The position numbers were made by a program, and so were the translations under genes. A stretch of 34,947 nucleotides of DNA from Pengzhenrongella frigida. Lineage in GTDB: Bacteria > Actinomycetota > Actinomycetes > Actinomycetales > Cellulomonadaceae. Each line of letters begins with the position of its first letter. Positions within the stretch are counted from its first letter, which is position 1. Under the pieces are notes generated by a model, which ran no database searches, was not told where the DNA came from, and saw only the letters and a list, made by a program, of their open reading frames with translations. Positions 14,722-25,242 of this stretch are shown here, piece by piece. Location: contig NZ_SDWW01000047.1 in assembly GCF_004168625.1 (NCBI RefSeq), positions 1 to 34,947 of the forward strand, written 5' to 3'.

Positions 14722-16548
14722 ATGAGCGCTCCGGTCGATGCCACCCACCCGGGGTCGACCCCTGACCCGACCCCACCCGTCCGTGTCCAGCGTGCTCGCC
14801 CGCGCCGGAGCAGGCGTCGTCGGACCTGGCGGATCGCGCTGCTCACCACGGTCGTCCTGGTCCTCGCCGCGGGTGGCTGGCTGGCGTTCCGCGGCTGGCA
14901 GGCGGCCACGTCCCTCTTGCACGCCGAGCAGATCGTCCAAGACGTGCGTACCGGCCTGGCCGACGTCGACACCGCCTCCGTCGCCGATCGGCTGCCGGAG
15001 CTCGAGGCCGATGCGGCTACGGCTCGCGCCGCGACGTCCGACCCGGTCTGGCGGGTCGCCGCTCACCTGCCCTTCGTCGGACCGAGCTTCGCGGCCGTCG
15101 CGACCGTCTCTGCCGCCCTGGACGACGTCGCCGGGATCGCCGGGCCGACGCTGGATGAGATCGACACGATCGCGCAGGTCCAAGGCCTGCGCGGCACGGA
15201 CGGCCGGATCGACCTCGCGCCGCTCGCCGAGGCGGCGCCGGCGCTCGTGCGGGCGGCGGCCGTGGTGGGCGACGCCGACGACGCCGTCGCCGGGATCGAC
15301 CCCGACCGCCTCGTCGGTCCGCTCGCCGGACCGGTCGAGCAGGTGCAGGAGGGGATGGCGGAGGTCTCGGCCCTGCTCGACGGCACGGCCCGGTTCGCCG
15401 GACTGCTCCCGCCCATGCTCGGCCTCGACGGCCCGCGCACCTACCTGCTGCTGTCCCTGAACAGCGCTGAGCTGCGCACGGCAGGCGGGATCGTGGGGGC
15501 GGTGGCCGTGATCCGGGCGGAGAACGGGTCGATCGAGCTGGTCGACCAGCGCACGACCCTCGACTTCCCCGCCACGGACGAACCCGTGCTCCCGCTGACC
15601 GACGAGGAGGTGACCGTGCACACCGACCGCCTCGGCCGGTGGATCCAGAACACGGTGATGACCCCGGACTTCCCCCGTACGGCCGAGCTCGTGACCGCGA
15701 TCTGGCGGAGCCGCACCGGCGAGGAGGTCGACGGCGTGATCGCCACCGACGCGGTCGCGATCGCGAACCTGCTCGAGGCGACCGGACCGATCGACGAGCC
15801 CGGCGGCCTGACCCTGACGACGGACAACTTCCTCGACGAGCTGCTGCACGAGTCGTACCTGCGGCTGCGCGACCCGGTCGAGGCCGACGGGTTCTTCACC
15901 GGGGTCGCGTCAACGATCTTCCGGGCCGTCGGCGACGGGCAGGGGGAGGCCCGCCGGGTCGTCGAGGAGCTGGGCAAGGCGAGCAGCAAGCACCGCCTGC
16001 GGGTGTGGTCGGCGCACCCGGAGGAGCAGAGCGAGCTGGTGCAGACCTCCGCCGGCGGGGCGTTCCTCTCCGGCGGGGCGGACGACGCCGCCGGGGTCTT
16101 CCTCGACGACGGCACGACCGGCAAGCTCGACTACTTCCTGACCACCGACGTCCAGGTCGAGGACGTGCGGTGCGAGGCTGACTCGACGACGGCGGTCGTG
16201 CGGGTCGACCTCGCCTACGACCCGCCGGCCGACATCACCGAGTACCCCGAGTACGTCACCGGCCCCAGAGGCTCGAACCTGCCGACCGGCTCGGTCGCGA
16301 CCAACCTCACGGTGTACGCCCCGGTCGGCGGGGAGATCGTCGAGATGCGGCTGGGGGACGGGTTCATCGGCGGGCTGACGGCGACCGAGTCCGGCCGCGC
16401 GGTCGAGGTGCTCTCCTCGCGGTTGGCGCCCGGCGAGCGGGCGACGTACCGCTTCGAGGTGCGCACCCCGCGGGCGGTGCCGGAGCTGCCCGTGTGGCTG
16501 ACCCCGACCATGACCAGCCCCGGCATCATGACCGCAGCGTGCGGCTGA
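14722..16548 (+). CDS. DUF4012 domain-containing membrane-anchored protein
   Basis: 608-aa protein with a Pro-rich, Arg-rich cytoplasmic N-terminus (RARPRRSRRRRTW), one membrane helix at about residues 37-56 (IALLTTVVLVLAAGGWLAF) and a large external region. The DUF4012 pattern is visible: LPFVGPSFAAV, LLPPMLGLDGPRTYLLLSLN, SAELRTAGGIVGAVAVI, then MTPDFPRTAELVTAIW and GVIATDAVAIANLLEATGP. DUF4012 proteins are common in actinobacterial exopolysaccharide clusters, but their biochemical role is not established. The C-terminal 130 residues look like beta-sandwich strands. It probably shares a transcript with the PP-loop gene. Confidence 0.9.
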   Translation: MSAPVDATHPGSTPDPTPPVRVQRARPRRSRRRRTWRIALLTTVVLVLAAGGWLAFRGWQAATSLLHAEQIVQDVRTGLADVDTASVADRLPELEADAATARAATSDPVWRVAAHLPFVGPSFAAVATVSAALDDVAGIAGPTLDEIDTIAQVQGLRGTDGRIDLAPLAEAAPALVRAAAVVGDADDAVAGIDPDRLVGPLAGPVEQVQEGMAEVSALLDGTARFAGLLPPMLGLDGPRTYLLLSLNSAELRTAGGIVGAVAVIRAENGSIELVDQRTTLDFPATDEPVLPLTDEEVTVHTDRLGRWIQNTVMTPDFPRTAELVTAIWRSRTGEEVDGVIATDAVAIANLLEATGPIDEPGGLTLTTDNFLDELLHESYLRLRDPVEADGFFTGVASTIFRAVGDGQGEARRVVEELGKASSKHRLRVWSAHPEEQSELVQTSAGGAFLSGGADDAAGVFLDDGTTGKLDYFLTTDVQVEDVRCEADSTTAVVRVDLAYDPPADITEYPEYVTGPRGSNLPTGSVATNLTVYAPVGGEIVEMRLGDGFIGGLTATESGRAVEVLSSRLAPGERATYRFEVRTPRAVPELPVWLTPTMTSPGIMTAACG

Positions 16549-16659
16549 CCATTTTTGGACAGATTCACCCCTTTGGCAGTTTTCGTCCGAATCAGACCCG
16601 CTAGGATGCTGATCAGTGATATGCCCAATTCGCGGCGTACGTGCACCCGAGGAGTGACC

Positions 16660-17250
16660 ATGCGACACCTGGCTCGATCTCTGGCGGCACTGACACTCGG
16701 CACCGCGTCCGTCTTCGTCGCAGGCCTTCCCGCGTCCGCGCAGGACGAGGCGTGCACCGAGCAGGACACCGGCTACGGCGCGAGCGGGGTGTGCGTCGTC
16801 GAGGTCCTGCAGGCGGACCCGATCTGCCCCGCAGGCGTGCTCCAGCTGACCTACCAGGTGACCGCCGAGGGCACCGAGGCGACGACGGTCGATCTGCGCT
16901 GGATCAACCCGGGCGGCACCGACGTCGTGCAGACCGGCCAGCCGTTCTCCGGCACGGTCGACTGGCCCGCCTCGATCCCGACCCGCGCGACAGACGTCGA
17001 GTTCCGGGTCGGTACCGAGCTGGCGGTCAACGTCGACCCGAAGGTCGCGCTTGCCAAGTGCCTCCCGTCCGGGAGCAAGGTGCTCTCGGTCAGCGACACG
17101 ACGTCGTCCGCCTCGACCGGCTCGTCCGGGGTCCTCGCGTTCACGGGCTCCGAGGCGTTGCCGTTCGCGGTCGCCGGCGGTGGCCTGCTGCTCGCCGGGA
17201 CCGCTCTTGTCCTGGTCCGCTCCGCCCGCGCCCGTCGCGCCGTCCAGTAG
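16660..17250 (+). CDS. Sortase-type surface protein with LAFTG anchor
   Basis: 196-aa exported protein. A signal peptide ends at ASA (residue 27). The mature part contains CTEQDTGYGASGVCVVEV and DPICPAGVLQLTYQVTAEG, with four or five Cys that may form disulfides, in an apparent beta-sandwich. A Ser/Thr-rich stretch leads to LAFTG (159-163), a hydrophobic helix (168-187) and a basic tail RSARARRAVQ. LAxTG is the pattern used by class E sortases in high-GC Gram-positives, so it is likely joined to the wall. ATG 16660 is chosen because GAGGAG lies five bases upstream. Sortase itself is not in the window. Confidence 0.85.
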   Translation: MRHLARSLAALTLGTASVFVAGLPASAQDEACTEQDTGYGASGVCVVEVLQADPICPAGVLQLTYQVTAEGTEATTVDLRWINPGGTDVVQTGQPFSGTVDWPASIPTRATDVEFRVGTELAVNVDPKVALAKCLPSGSKVLSVSDTTSSASTGSSGVLAFTGSEALPFAVAGGGLLLAGTALVLVRSARARRAVQ

Positions 17251-17294
17251 GCCGGTAGCTCCAGCAGTCCGGTAGCCACCCCGCGCACCACCTC

Positions 17295-17328
17295 CGAGCG
17301 GTGACGTCGTCCCTGACGTCACCGCTCG
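17295..17328. terminator. 14-bp perfect hairpin between convergent genes
   Basis: CGAGCGGTGACGTC (17295-17308) pairs perfectly with GACGTCACCGCTCG (17315-17328) around a 6-base loop. It lies between the surface-protein gene and the convergent MFS gene, and can serve both. Confidence 0.82.
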
Positions 17329-17347
17329 GTCGTGTGCTCGGGGGGTG

Positions 17348-19793
<2,446 letters not shown>

Positions 19794-19902
19794 CTAGGCC
19801 TCGCACGCGGCGGGCGACGAACTCCGCGGCGGGACGCCCCGACGCCGTCGGGCAACACCACGTAACCTTGCGCATCACAGACCGACCCGAGAGGCACCCG
19901 TC

Positions 19903-20598
19903 GTGAGCGACCTGATCGACACCACCGAGATGTATCTGCGGACCATCTTCGAGCTGGCCGAAGAGGGCATCGTCCCGCTGCGCGCCCGGATCGCCGAACG
20001 GCTCGGGCACTCCGGCCCGACCGTGTCCCAGACGGTGGCCCGGATGGAGCGGGACGGCCTGGTCATCGTCAGCGGCGACCGGCACCTCGAGCTCACCCAG
20101 GCGGGTCTGCTCAAGGCGACCCGCGTGATGCGCAAGCACCGCCTCGCGGAGCGCCTGCTGACCGACGTCATCGGGCTCGAGTGGGAGTTCGTCCACGACG
20201 AGGCCTGTCGCTGGGAGCACGTCATGAGCGACCGCGTCGAGCGGCGGCTCGTCCAGCTGCTGGACCACCCGCACTTCTCCCCGTACGGCAACCCGATCCC
20301 GGGCCTCGCCGAGCTCGGCGACGCGTCGATCCACCCGGGCTTCCTGGACGGCGTCGTCCCGCTCGCCCAGGTGGCCCCGCTGGACGGCGCCAAGGTGACG
20401 GCCGTGGTCGCCCGCCTCGGCGAGCCGCTGCAGACCGACACGGAGCTGCTCACCCGCCTCGCGGAGGCCGGGGTGCTGCCGGGTGCGCAGATCACGGTCG
20501 AATCCGGTGCCGGGGTGCTCACCGTCGGCTCGGCGGGCAAGGAGCTCGCGCTCGACCTGCCCGAGGAGATCTCGCGGCACATCTTCGTCGTCGCCTGA
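19903..20598 (+). CDS. DtxR/IdeR-type iron-dependent regulator
   Basis: 231-aa metal-dependent repressor. The N-terminal winged helix contains DTTEMYLRTIFELAEEG and a recognition helix SGPTVSQTVARMERDGL. All metal ligands of the DtxR family are present at their canonical numbers: Met10, His79, Glu83, His98, Cys102, Glu105 and His106 (RKHRLAE and VHDEACRWEH). A C-terminal SH3-like domain (about 150-231) is present, so this is the full-length iron-sensing form rather than the short MntR type. GTG 19903 follows GAGAGG. The numbering match supports GTG as the true start. Iron homeostasis control is inferred from the family. Confidence 0.94.
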   Translation: MSDLIDTTEMYLRTIFELAEEGIVPLRARIAERLGHSGPTVSQTVARMERDGLVIVSGDRHLELTQAGLLKATRVMRKHRLAERLLTDVIGLEWEFVHDEACRWEHVMSDRVERRLVQLLDHPHFSPYGNPIPGLAELGDASIHPGFLDGVVPLAQVAPLDGAKVTAVVARLGEPLQTDTELLTRLAEAGVLPGAQITVESGAGVLTVGSAGKELALDLPEEISRHIFVVA

Positions 20599-20613
20599 CC
20601 GGCGGACTGGTGG

Positions 20614-20629
20614 TGTGACTTTCGTCACC
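20614..20629. promoter_or_regulatory. CRP/GlxR-like cAMP-receptor site
   Basis: TGTGA, six bases, TCACC; the core GTGACTTTCGTCAC (20615-20628) is symmetrical. This differs from the TGTGA-N6-TCACA consensus at one base. It lies just upstream of the promoter at 20641-20670. Confidence 0.65.
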
Positions 20630-20640
20630 GTAACCAGAAC

Positions 20641-20670
20641 GTGACATTTGAGCGGCCGGTCCGGTACGTT
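20641..20670 (+). promoter_or_regulatory. Promoter of the riboswitch-NlpC transcript
   Basis: GTGACA (20641-20646), an 18-base spacer and TACGTT (20665-20670). The start would be near 20677, upstream of the riboswitch. Confidence 0.5.
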
Positions 20671-20717
20671 CAACCTGCTCCTTCGGAACCCTCATCCGTC
20701 GGAGCCCTCGAGCGGAT

Positions 20718-20896
20718 CGCCTAATCCTGCCGCCGCACGAGGTTCCGTACGACTTCGCCGGCAGGGGCGGGGGACCCAAGTTTGTGGGCATCGGTGACGG
20801 TGTCCTTGGGGTGAAGTTGAGCGGCCGTCGCCATCAGACGGCCTTTCAGCCGGGTGAACTCTTCCTACCCGAACCCGACAGCTGACCTCGTAGGCG
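20718..20896 (+). promoter_or_regulatory. ydaO/yuaA cyclic di-AMP riboswitch
   Basis: The leader before the NlpC/P60 gene shows the family landmarks: closing helix CGCCT (20718-20722) with AGGCG (20892-20896), TCGCCTAATCCTGCCGC, the GGGGGACC and GGTGAACTCTTCC segments, and the highly conserved end CCCGACAGCTGACCTCGTAG. In actinobacteria this riboswitch commonly precedes wall-hydrolase and resuscitation-factor genes, and turns them down when c-di-AMP binds. The gap 20599-20912 holds only this, the promoter and the CRP-like site. Confidence 0.92.
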
Positions 20897-20912
20897 TTCG
20901 GAGAGGCTTCAC

Positions 20913-21686
20913 GTGACTGTGAGCATTGCCCGGCACCGCTCAGCGCGCCGCCCCGTGACATCCCTGAATGACTTCGCTACCGCCGCGACGGGCTCCATGG
21001 CCGTCGTCGGCCGTCGGTCGGCCGTCGTGGCCGCCGCCGCCGGACTGGTCGTCTCGACCTTCGGTGCGCCGGCCTCCGCCGCAAACACCACCGAGAACGT
21101 CTCGTCGGTCCCCGCCGTCGACACCTCGGCACTGACCTCGTCGGCTCGGGCTGCGCTCGAGACCGCACCTGTCGTCACCGTCGCCGCCGACGCCACCTGG
21201 GCGCTCGACGTCCCGGCCGTCACGGTCACGGTCGATCCCCCCAAGCCGGTCGTCGCTCCGCGCACCGCCGCGGTCGCCTCCCGGGCAGCCGCCCGCGCCG
21301 CCCTGCCGGCGGCCGAGGCCCCGGCAGCCGGTGCGAGCATCCCGCAGTCGGTCTCCGGCAACGCGGTCCTCGAGGTCGCTGCGCGCTACGTCGGCGTGCC
21401 GTACCGCTCGGGCGGCAAGACCCCTGAGGGCTTCGACTGCTCGGGATTCACCTCCTACGTCTACGGCCAGCTCGGGATCTCGATGACCTCGCAGTCGTCC
21501 GCGCAGCGCAACGTCGGCACCGTCGTCTCGCGTGCCGACGCGCTCCCCGGCGACCTGATCTGGAGCCCCGGCCACGTCGCCATCTACGCCGGCGGCAACA
21601 CGCAGATCGATTCGCCGAAGCCCGGCTCCACGATCCAGTTCCGCGCCATCTGGCAGTCCAACCCGGTCTTCATCCGGGTCAGCTGA
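20913..21686 (+). CDS. NlpC/P60 (C40) peptidoglycan endopeptidase
   Basis: 257-aa exported wall hydrolase. The long basic N-terminus is followed by a signal helix (SAVVAAAAGLVVSTFGAPASA). Residues 60-145 are an Ala/Val/Pro-rich spacer. The C-terminal NlpC/P60 domain has Cys176 in EGFDCSGFTSYVYG, PGDLIWSPGHVAIY with His221, and a polar third residue in the following strand. The enzyme would cut D-glutamyl-meso-DAP-type stem peptide bonds. GTG 20913 has GGAGAGG six bases upstream. Expression is likely controlled by c-di-AMP through the riboswitch and by a CRP-like regulator. A hairpin terminator follows. Confidence 0.95.
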   Translation: MTVSIARHRSARRPVTSLNDFATAATGSMAVVGRRSAVVAAAAGLVVSTFGAPASAANTTENVSSVPAVDTSALTSSARAALETAPVVTVAADATWALDVPAVTVTVDPPKPVVAPRTAAVASRAAARAALPAAEAPAAGASIPQSVSGNAVLEVAARYVGVPYRSGGKTPEGFDCSGFTSYVYGQLGISMTSQSSAQRNVGTVVSRADALPGDLIWSPGHVAIYAGGNTQIDSPKPGSTIQFRAIWQSNPVFIRVS

Positions 21687-21705
21687 CTGACAGACCACAA
21701 ACGTT

Positions 21706-21743
21706 CGGCCCCGGTAGCGCGTCAGGCGCCGCCGGGGCCGTTT
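21706..21743 (+). terminator. Terminator after the NlpC/P60 gene
   Basis: CGGCCCCGG (21706-21714) pairs with CCGGGGCCG (21732-21740), with an inner GCGC pairing, and TTT follows. Confidence 0.75.
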
Positions 21744-21854
21744 CGCATTCTGCGGCCGGTGCGCGACGCCGTGCGGTTACGATTGTCGCGCTTGTACCTC
21801 CACAGCGGGCCGAGTCAGCCAGACGGGCCCGACAACCTGGTCCTGGAGCTCATC

Positions 21855-22367
21855 GTGCTGATGCCTGTGGCGCCCCCCCGACGGACGTTGCTGCTCAATG
21901 CGAGCCTCGAACCCCTGTGTGTGGTCTCGGTCCATCGGGCCGTCGTCCTCGTGCTCACCGGCAAGGCCATGGTGCTCGAGACGGACGGCCGGCTGCTGCA
22001 CTCCGAACGGACCGCCGTGCCGGTACCCCTCGTGATGTGCCTGGTGCGCTACGTGCATGTCCCCCATCGCCGGACGGTCCCCCCGACCCGCCGGACCGTG
22101 CTGCAGCGCGACGAGCACCGGTGCGCGTACTGCGGAGGCGGCGCGGACACCGTGGACCACGTCCAGCCCCGCTCGCGCGGGGGCCGGCACGAGTGGTCCA
22201 ACGTCGTGGCGGCCTGCGCTCGGTGCAACCACCGCAAGGCTGACCGGCTGCTCGGCGAGCTGGGCTGGGAGCTCGCGTTCATCCCGCGGGCACCGCGCGG
22301 GGTCGCGGCATTGTTCGCGGCGACGGTTCGGACCGATCCGTCCTGGTCGGCGTACCTCGTGGCCTGA
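21855..22367 (+). CDS. HNH endonuclease family protein
   Basis: About 170-aa protein. The C-terminal half is an HNH nuclease: a CAYCGGG zinc knuckle, DTVDHVQPRSRGGRHEWSNVV with the catalytic His, and ACARCNHRKADR with the second Cys pair. The N-terminal part (RRTLLLNASLEPLCVVSVHRA) is typical of chromosomal actinobacterial HNH proteins of unknown cellular role, usually housekeeping genes rather than phage or homing nucleases. I prefer GTG 21855 because GGAG lies six bases upstream; ATG 21861 is the alternative, and an upstream start at 21759 would add a Leu-rich segment without family likeness. Confidence 0.88.
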   Translation: MLMPVAPPRRTLLLNASLEPLCVVSVHRAVVLVLTGKAMVLETDGRLLHSERTAVPVPLVMCLVRYVHVPHRRTVPPTRRTVLQRDEHRCAYCGGGADTVDHVQPRSRGGRHEWSNVVAACARCNHRKADRLLGELGWELAFIPRAPRGVAALFAATVRTDPSWSAYLVA

Positions 22368-22483
22368 GGGCGCGGCGAGGTGCTCGGCGGTTTGGTCAAG
22401 GTTTTGGCACGTCCCGCCCACGCCCGGGGTAGTTTCGGGGGACACTGGAGCGACGATGCTTCGGCCATTCGGGAGGAACAGCC

Positions 22484-23452
22484 ATGACCCGCGAGAACGT
22501 GGTGCTGGTCGGCGTGGACGGCTCGGCGGCCAGTCTGCATGCGCTCGACTGGGCGGCCGCGGAGGCCGTGACGCACGGACTGACCCTCAAGCTGGTGTGC
22601 GCCTACTCGCTGCCGTCGTTCACCGCGGCGTCGCTCGACGGCGGCTACGCGGCCCTGGACGACACCGCGATCCAGGAAGGGGCCCGCGTCGTGCTCGCGG
22701 AGGCCCAGGCCCGGGCCGACGCCCTCGGTGTGCCCGCGACCTCGCTGCTCGCGACGGGCGATGCCACCGGCGTGCTCGTCGACCTGTCCCGCACCGCGCG
22801 TCTCGTCGTGCTCGGGACGCGGGGCGGGGGCGGGTTCGCCGACCGGCTCCTCGGGACGGTCTCCTCGGCGCTCCCGGCGCACGCGTTCTGCCCGACGGTC
22901 GTGGTTCCCACCCGTCCGCCGGCGCGCTCGGGTGACGTCGCGCAGCTGCCGATCGAACCCGTCCGCCGGATCGTCGTCGGCGTCGACGGCTCGCCGGCGT
23001 CGGATCTCGCGCTGCGCCAGGCAATCCGGGAGGCGAAGGCCTGGGGGGCCGAGCTCACCGCGGTCGCCGGCGTCCCGCTGGGTTCCGGTGCGGGTGCGCT
23101 CGCCTGGTTGCCGGCAGCGGTCGACCACGAGTCCGTCCTGGCCGACGTCGCGGAAGGGCTCAACGTCGTGGTGGACCGCGCCCTGGTCGACCTCCCCGGG
23201 GTCGAGGTGAAGCGACACGCGCTCGACGGCACGGGAGCGGCGCTGCTCACCGAGTTCTCCACCGCGACCGATCTCATCGTGGTCGGCTCGCGCGGTCGCG
23301 GCGGGTTCACCGGGCTGCTCCTGGGATCGACCAGCCAGGCGGTGCTCAGCCACTCGGCCACCCCCGTCATGGTCGTCACGGCGCGCAGCACCTCGGGTGA
23401 GGCCGCCTCGCCCGGCGCTCGCATCCGGGGGATCGGCGACCTGTACCACTGA
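22484..23452 (+). CDS. Universal stress protein with two UspA domains
   Basis: 322-aa cytoplasmic protein with tandem Usp folds. Domain 1 starts VVLVGVDGSAASLHAL and has the ATP-binding G-x2-G-x9-G motif in GTRGGGGFADRLLGTVSSAL. Domain 2 starts RIVVGVDGSPASDLAL, with GSRGRGGFTGLLLGSTSQAV. Both domains therefore look ATP-binding. Such tandem proteins are induced by hypoxia or stationary phase in actinobacteria. GGGAGG lies before ATG 22484. It is convergent with the Lrp gene. Confidence 0.94.
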   Translation: MTRENVVLVGVDGSAASLHALDWAAAEAVTHGLTLKLVCAYSLPSFTAASLDGGYAALDDTAIQEGARVVLAEAQARADALGVPATSLLATGDATGVLVDLSRTARLVVLGTRGGGGFADRLLGTVSSALPAHAFCPTVVVPTRPPARSGDVAQLPIEPVRRIVVGVDGSPASDLALRQAIREAKAWGAELTAVAGVPLGSGAGALAWLPAAVDHESVLADVAEGLNVVVDRALVDLPGVEVKRHALDGTGAALLTEFSTATDLIVVGSRGRGGFTGLLLGSTSQAVLSHSATPVMVVTARSTSGEAASPGARIRGIGDLYH

Positions 23453-23504
23453 CCGCGTCGATCGTGGCCCCGCGTCGCGCCGGCTGCCGTCGCCCCCGGG
23501 TCGC

Positions 23505-23993
23505 CTAGGGCTCGGGGGATCCCTGGACGTCGGGGCGGCGCACCAGGGCCGACAGCACGATCGTGGATCGCGTCCGGGCCACGAAGGCCTCGGCGTTCAA
23601 CCGTTCGATGACCCGCTCCAGGTGTCGCATGTCGCGAGCGCGCAGGTGGATGAGGAGGTCGACGTCGCCCGTCACGGTGCTCGCGGAGATCACCTCGGGG
23701 AACCGCTCGACGGCGGTGCGCATGACCACCGGGCTCGTCGAACCCGAGCAGAAGAGCTCGACGTAGGCCTCGGTCTCCCAGCCGAGCGCGGCCGGATCGA
23801 GGCGCACGGTGAAGCCCCGGATCACGCCCCGCTCGCGCAACCGGTCCACGCGCCGCTTGACCGCCGGCGCGGACAGCGACACGACCGAGCCGATGTCGGC
23901 GAAGCTCGCGCGCGCGTCGACGGCCAGCTCGCGCAGGATCGCCTCGTCGAGCGGGTCGAGGAGGCCGGTCGGTCCTGCTGGGTCGGTCCGCAT
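23505..23993 (-). CDS. Lrp/AsnC-family regulator of arginine catabolism
   Basis: 162-aa regulator with an N-terminal HTH (LDEAILRELAVDARASFADIG, SLSAPAVKRRVDRLRERGVI) and a C-terminal RAM ligand domain (VELFCSGSTSPVVMRTAVERF, VTGDVDLLIHLRARDMRHLERVIERL; 23570-23740). It sits directly after the ornithine aminotransferase gene on the same strand, so it is probably the local regulator sensing arginine, ornithine or a related amino acid. ATG 23993 gives the usual N-terminus; GTG 24011 adds six residues and has a slightly better ribosome site. Confidence 0.92.
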   Translation of the reverse strand: MRTDPAGPTGLLDPLDEAILRELAVDARASFADIGSVVSLSAPAVKRRVDRLRERGVIRGFTVRLDPAALGWETEAYVELFCSGSTSPVVMRTAVERFPEVISASTVTGDVDLLIHLRARDMRHLERVIERLNAEAFVARTRSTIVLSALVRRPDVQGSPEP

Positions 23994-24030
23994 GCGCCCA
24001 TGATGGCGCACCGGAGCCGCACCCCGGCGA

Positions 24031-25242
24031 TCAGCGCAGCGCGTCGGTGAGCTGGTCGAGCCCCCAGTCGAGATCGTCGGCGGAGATCATCAGCGGTGGC
24101 GCGAGCCGAATCGTCGAACCGTGCGTGTCCTTGGCGAGCACCCGCCGCGCGAGCAGCCGCTCGCACAGCTCGCGCCCGGTCCCGCGGGCCGGATCGAGGT
24201 CGATGCCCGCCCACAGGCCGACGCTCCGACGGGCCACGAGCGAGCCGTCGGCGACCAGCGCATCGAGGCGGGCCTGCAGGTGTGCGCCGAGCTTGCGGGC
24301 GCGGGCCTGGAACTCGCCGGTCTCGAGCAGCTCGACCACGGCGATCCCGACGGCGCATGCCAGCGGGTTGCCGCCGAACGTCGACCCGTGCGTGCCCGGG
24401 GTCAGCACGCCGACCACGTCGGCGCGACCCACGACGGCCGAGACCGGCAGGATGCCGCCACCGAGCGCCTTGCCCAGCGTCATGAGGTCCGGCCGGACCC
24501 CCACCAGCTCGCACGCCAGCGTGGTGCCGGTACGGCCGAGCCCCGACTGGATCTCGTCGGCGATCAGCAGCACGTCGGCGGCGTCGCAGGCCGCCCGGAC
24601 GGCCGGCAGGTAGTCCGCGGGCGGGATGAGGACGCCCGACTCGCCCTGGATCGGCTCGAGCAGCACCGCGACGGTGGTCTCGTCGATGGCGGCCGCGAGC
24701 GCCGCGGCGTCGCCGAACGGCACGACCCGGAAGCCGGGCGTGTACGGGCCGAAACCGCGCCGGGCGTCGTCGTCGGTCGAGAACGAGATGATCGTCGTCG
24801 TGCGGCCGTGGAAGTTGCCGTCCGCCACGATGATCGTGCCGCGGTCGGCGGGCACGCCCTTGACGTCGTGGCCCCACTTGCGCGCGATCTTGATCGCCGT
24901 CTCGACGGCCTCGGCGCCGGTGTTCATCGGCACCATCATCTCGGTGCCGGTCAGCGCGGTGAGCTTGGTGGCGAAGGTCTCGAGCAGGTCGTTGTCGAAC
25001 GCGCGCGAGGTGAGGGTGAGCTTGTCGAGCTGGGCGTGCGCGACCGCGGTCAGCCCCGGGTGCCGGTGCCCGAAGTTCAGGGCCGAGTAGCCGGCGAGCA
25101 GGTCGAGGTACCGCGTGCCGCCGCCGTCGTGCACCCAGGCGCCGTCGCCCGAGGTGATCGTGATCGGCAGCGGGTGGTAGTTGTGGGCGAGGTGCCCGGG
25201 CGCGACGACGGTGCCCGGCGCGGCCTCGACGGCGGCGGTCAT
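24031..25242 (-). CDS. rocD: Ornithine aminotransferase
   Basis: 403-aa class III PLP aminotransferase, converting ornithine and 2-oxoglutarate to glutamate semialdehyde and glutamate. Motifs: NYHPLPITITSGDGAWVHD, LLAGYSALNFGHRHP, PMNTGAEAVETAIKIARKWG, GNFHGRTTTIISFS, LLEPIQGESG, IADEIQSGLGRTG (Asp229) and LMTLGKALGGG with Schiff-base Lys258; then HGSTFGGNPLA. These are specific to RocD/OAT rather than to acetylornithine aminotransferase. Its ATG overlaps the stop of the upstream guanidine-modifying enzyme by four bases, so the two are coupled steps of one pathway. Confidence 0.95.
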   Translation of the reverse strand: MTAAVEAAPGTVVAPGHLAHNYHPLPITITSGDGAWVHDGGGTRYLDLLAGYSALNFGHRHPGLTAVAHAQLDKLTLTSRAFDNDLLETFATKLTALTGTEMMVPMNTGAEAVETAIKIARKWGHDVKGVPADRGTIIVADGNFHGRTTTIISFSTDDDARRGFGPYTPGFRVVPFGDAAALAAAIDETTVAVLLEPIQGESGVLIPPADYLPAVRAACDAADVLLIADEIQSGLGRTGTTLACELVGVRPDLMTLGKALGGGILPVSAVVGRADVVGVLTPGTHGSTFGGNPLACAVGIAVVELLETGEFQARARKLGAHLQARLDALVADGSLVARRSVGLWAGIDLDPARGTGRELCERLLARRVLAKDTHGSTIRLAPPLMISADDLDWGLDQLTDALR

